The notes beneath the pieces were generated by a model. It had not been told where the DNA came from. It did not search any database and was given only the letters and a program-made list of their open reading frames with translations. Below are positions 63,792 through 64,000 of a DNA stretch of 64,000 nucleotides, in pieces. This DNA is from Ruminococcus flavefaciens 007c (GTDB taxonomy: Bacteria; Bacillota; Clostridia; Oscillospirales; Ruminococcaceae), in the NCBI RefSeq assembly GCF_000571935.1, contig NZ_ATAX01000036.1, positions 186,001-250,000 of the forward strand, written 5' to 3'. Numbering within the stretch: position 1 is the first letter of the stretch; every line of letters begins with the position of its first letter. The position numbers were made by a program, and so were the translations under genes.

Positions 63792-64000
63792 TTACTGTCC
63801 GTCAGGGGAAAGGGAAGATACTTTCTTCAGGAGGTATTCCTGTATGCGGACTGCATCGTCGCCTGTAAGTCCCACTGTGCCTCTGTCAACGTCGGCAAGC
63901 TCCTTGCCCGATTCGGTGAGGTGGTTCTTATCGCTTCCGTTTTCACCGTATTTATCCGGATTTGCAAGAGCCTGCATTATAAGTATCGCATCTGCAAGGT
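63792..64000 (-). CDS. dockerin-bearing protein, 3' end only
   Basis: The last 69 codons of a gene that extends beyond the window. They encode most of a dockerin: LADAILIMQALANPDKYGE then DVDRGTVGLTGDDAVRIQEYLLKKV. The frame is open to position 64000. It belongs to the ADAILIMQ subtype also seen at 18434, 35439 and 55272. The catalytic part lies outside the window. Confidence 0.88.
   Translation of the reverse strand, partial: LADAILIMQALANPDKYGENGSDKNHLTESGKELADVDRGTVGLTGDDAVRIQEYLLKKVSSLSPDGQ

Overview
The window comes from a low-GC, anaerobic, fibre-degrading Firmicute, most likely a Ruminococcus. The evidence is at least seven dockerin-bearing ORFs or fragments joined by poly-threonine linkers. 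Their dockerin signature (ADAILIMQ...ANPxKYG) resembles my memory of R. flavefaciens-type cellulosomes. There are no rRNA genes, intact tRNA genes or CRISPR arrays.

Region 1 (1-8.9 kb) is part of a conjugative or mobilizable element. It holds a VirB4/TraC-like ATPase, a serine recombinase, a class II glutamine amidotransferase, a small membrane protein, a zinc-finger amidoligase, a DUF960 protein, a ribbon-helix-helix-like accessory protein and a short relaxase. The amidoligase, membrane peptide, amidotransferase and recombinase form one compact operon. Region 2 (8.9-17.4 kb) is a defence island: an unknown 399-aa protein, a candidate PD-(D/E)xK nuclease, a complete type I restriction-modification system (hsdR-hsdM-hsdS) and an SRAP-domain protein. 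Region 3 (17.67-23.77 kb) is a 6,080-bp IS66-bounded unit flanked by an 8-bp duplication (gataataa). It carries a broken dockerin gene, an LPQTG-anchored BspA-like protein and IS66 tnpABC, and it interrupts the 3' end of an older gene that can still be read across the junction.

Region 4 (23.9-37.4 kb) mixes secreted dockerin proteins, including one with a cohesin-like domain, a GH5 cellulase with a divergent LacI-like/GGDEF/AraC-type regulator, a papain-like lipoprotein, and many gene relics. Among the relics are decayed copies of one small helix-hairpin-helix-like gene. Region 5 (37.4-51.5 kb) is metabolic and stress related: a flavodoxin-ferredoxin protein, a PiT phosphate transporter with its DUF47 partner, an FMN-reductase-like protein, a redox module (CoA-disulfide reductase-rhodanese, Crp/Fnr regulator, thioredoxin, NapH-like protein, ferredoxin), an RCC1-repeat lipoprotein, HtrA and a serine hydrolase.

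Region 6 (52-64 kb) starts with a dockerin-array protein that has a HELLH motif. It is followed by a zinc-homeostasis operon: a Zur-like repressor with two Fur/Zur boxes, a His-rich membrane peptide, a ZnuA-like lipoprotein with two inserted ZinT domains, a COG0523 GTPase, and a GTPase-like protein with a TIGR03943-like tail. The window ends with a heparinase II/III-like dockerin protein and the 3' end of another dockerin gene. A three-copy, 21-bp-spaced operator (consensus ATGCAACTTACC) precedes the promoters of both the heparinase-like gene and a short secreted ORF at 30.4 kb, which implies a shared activator.
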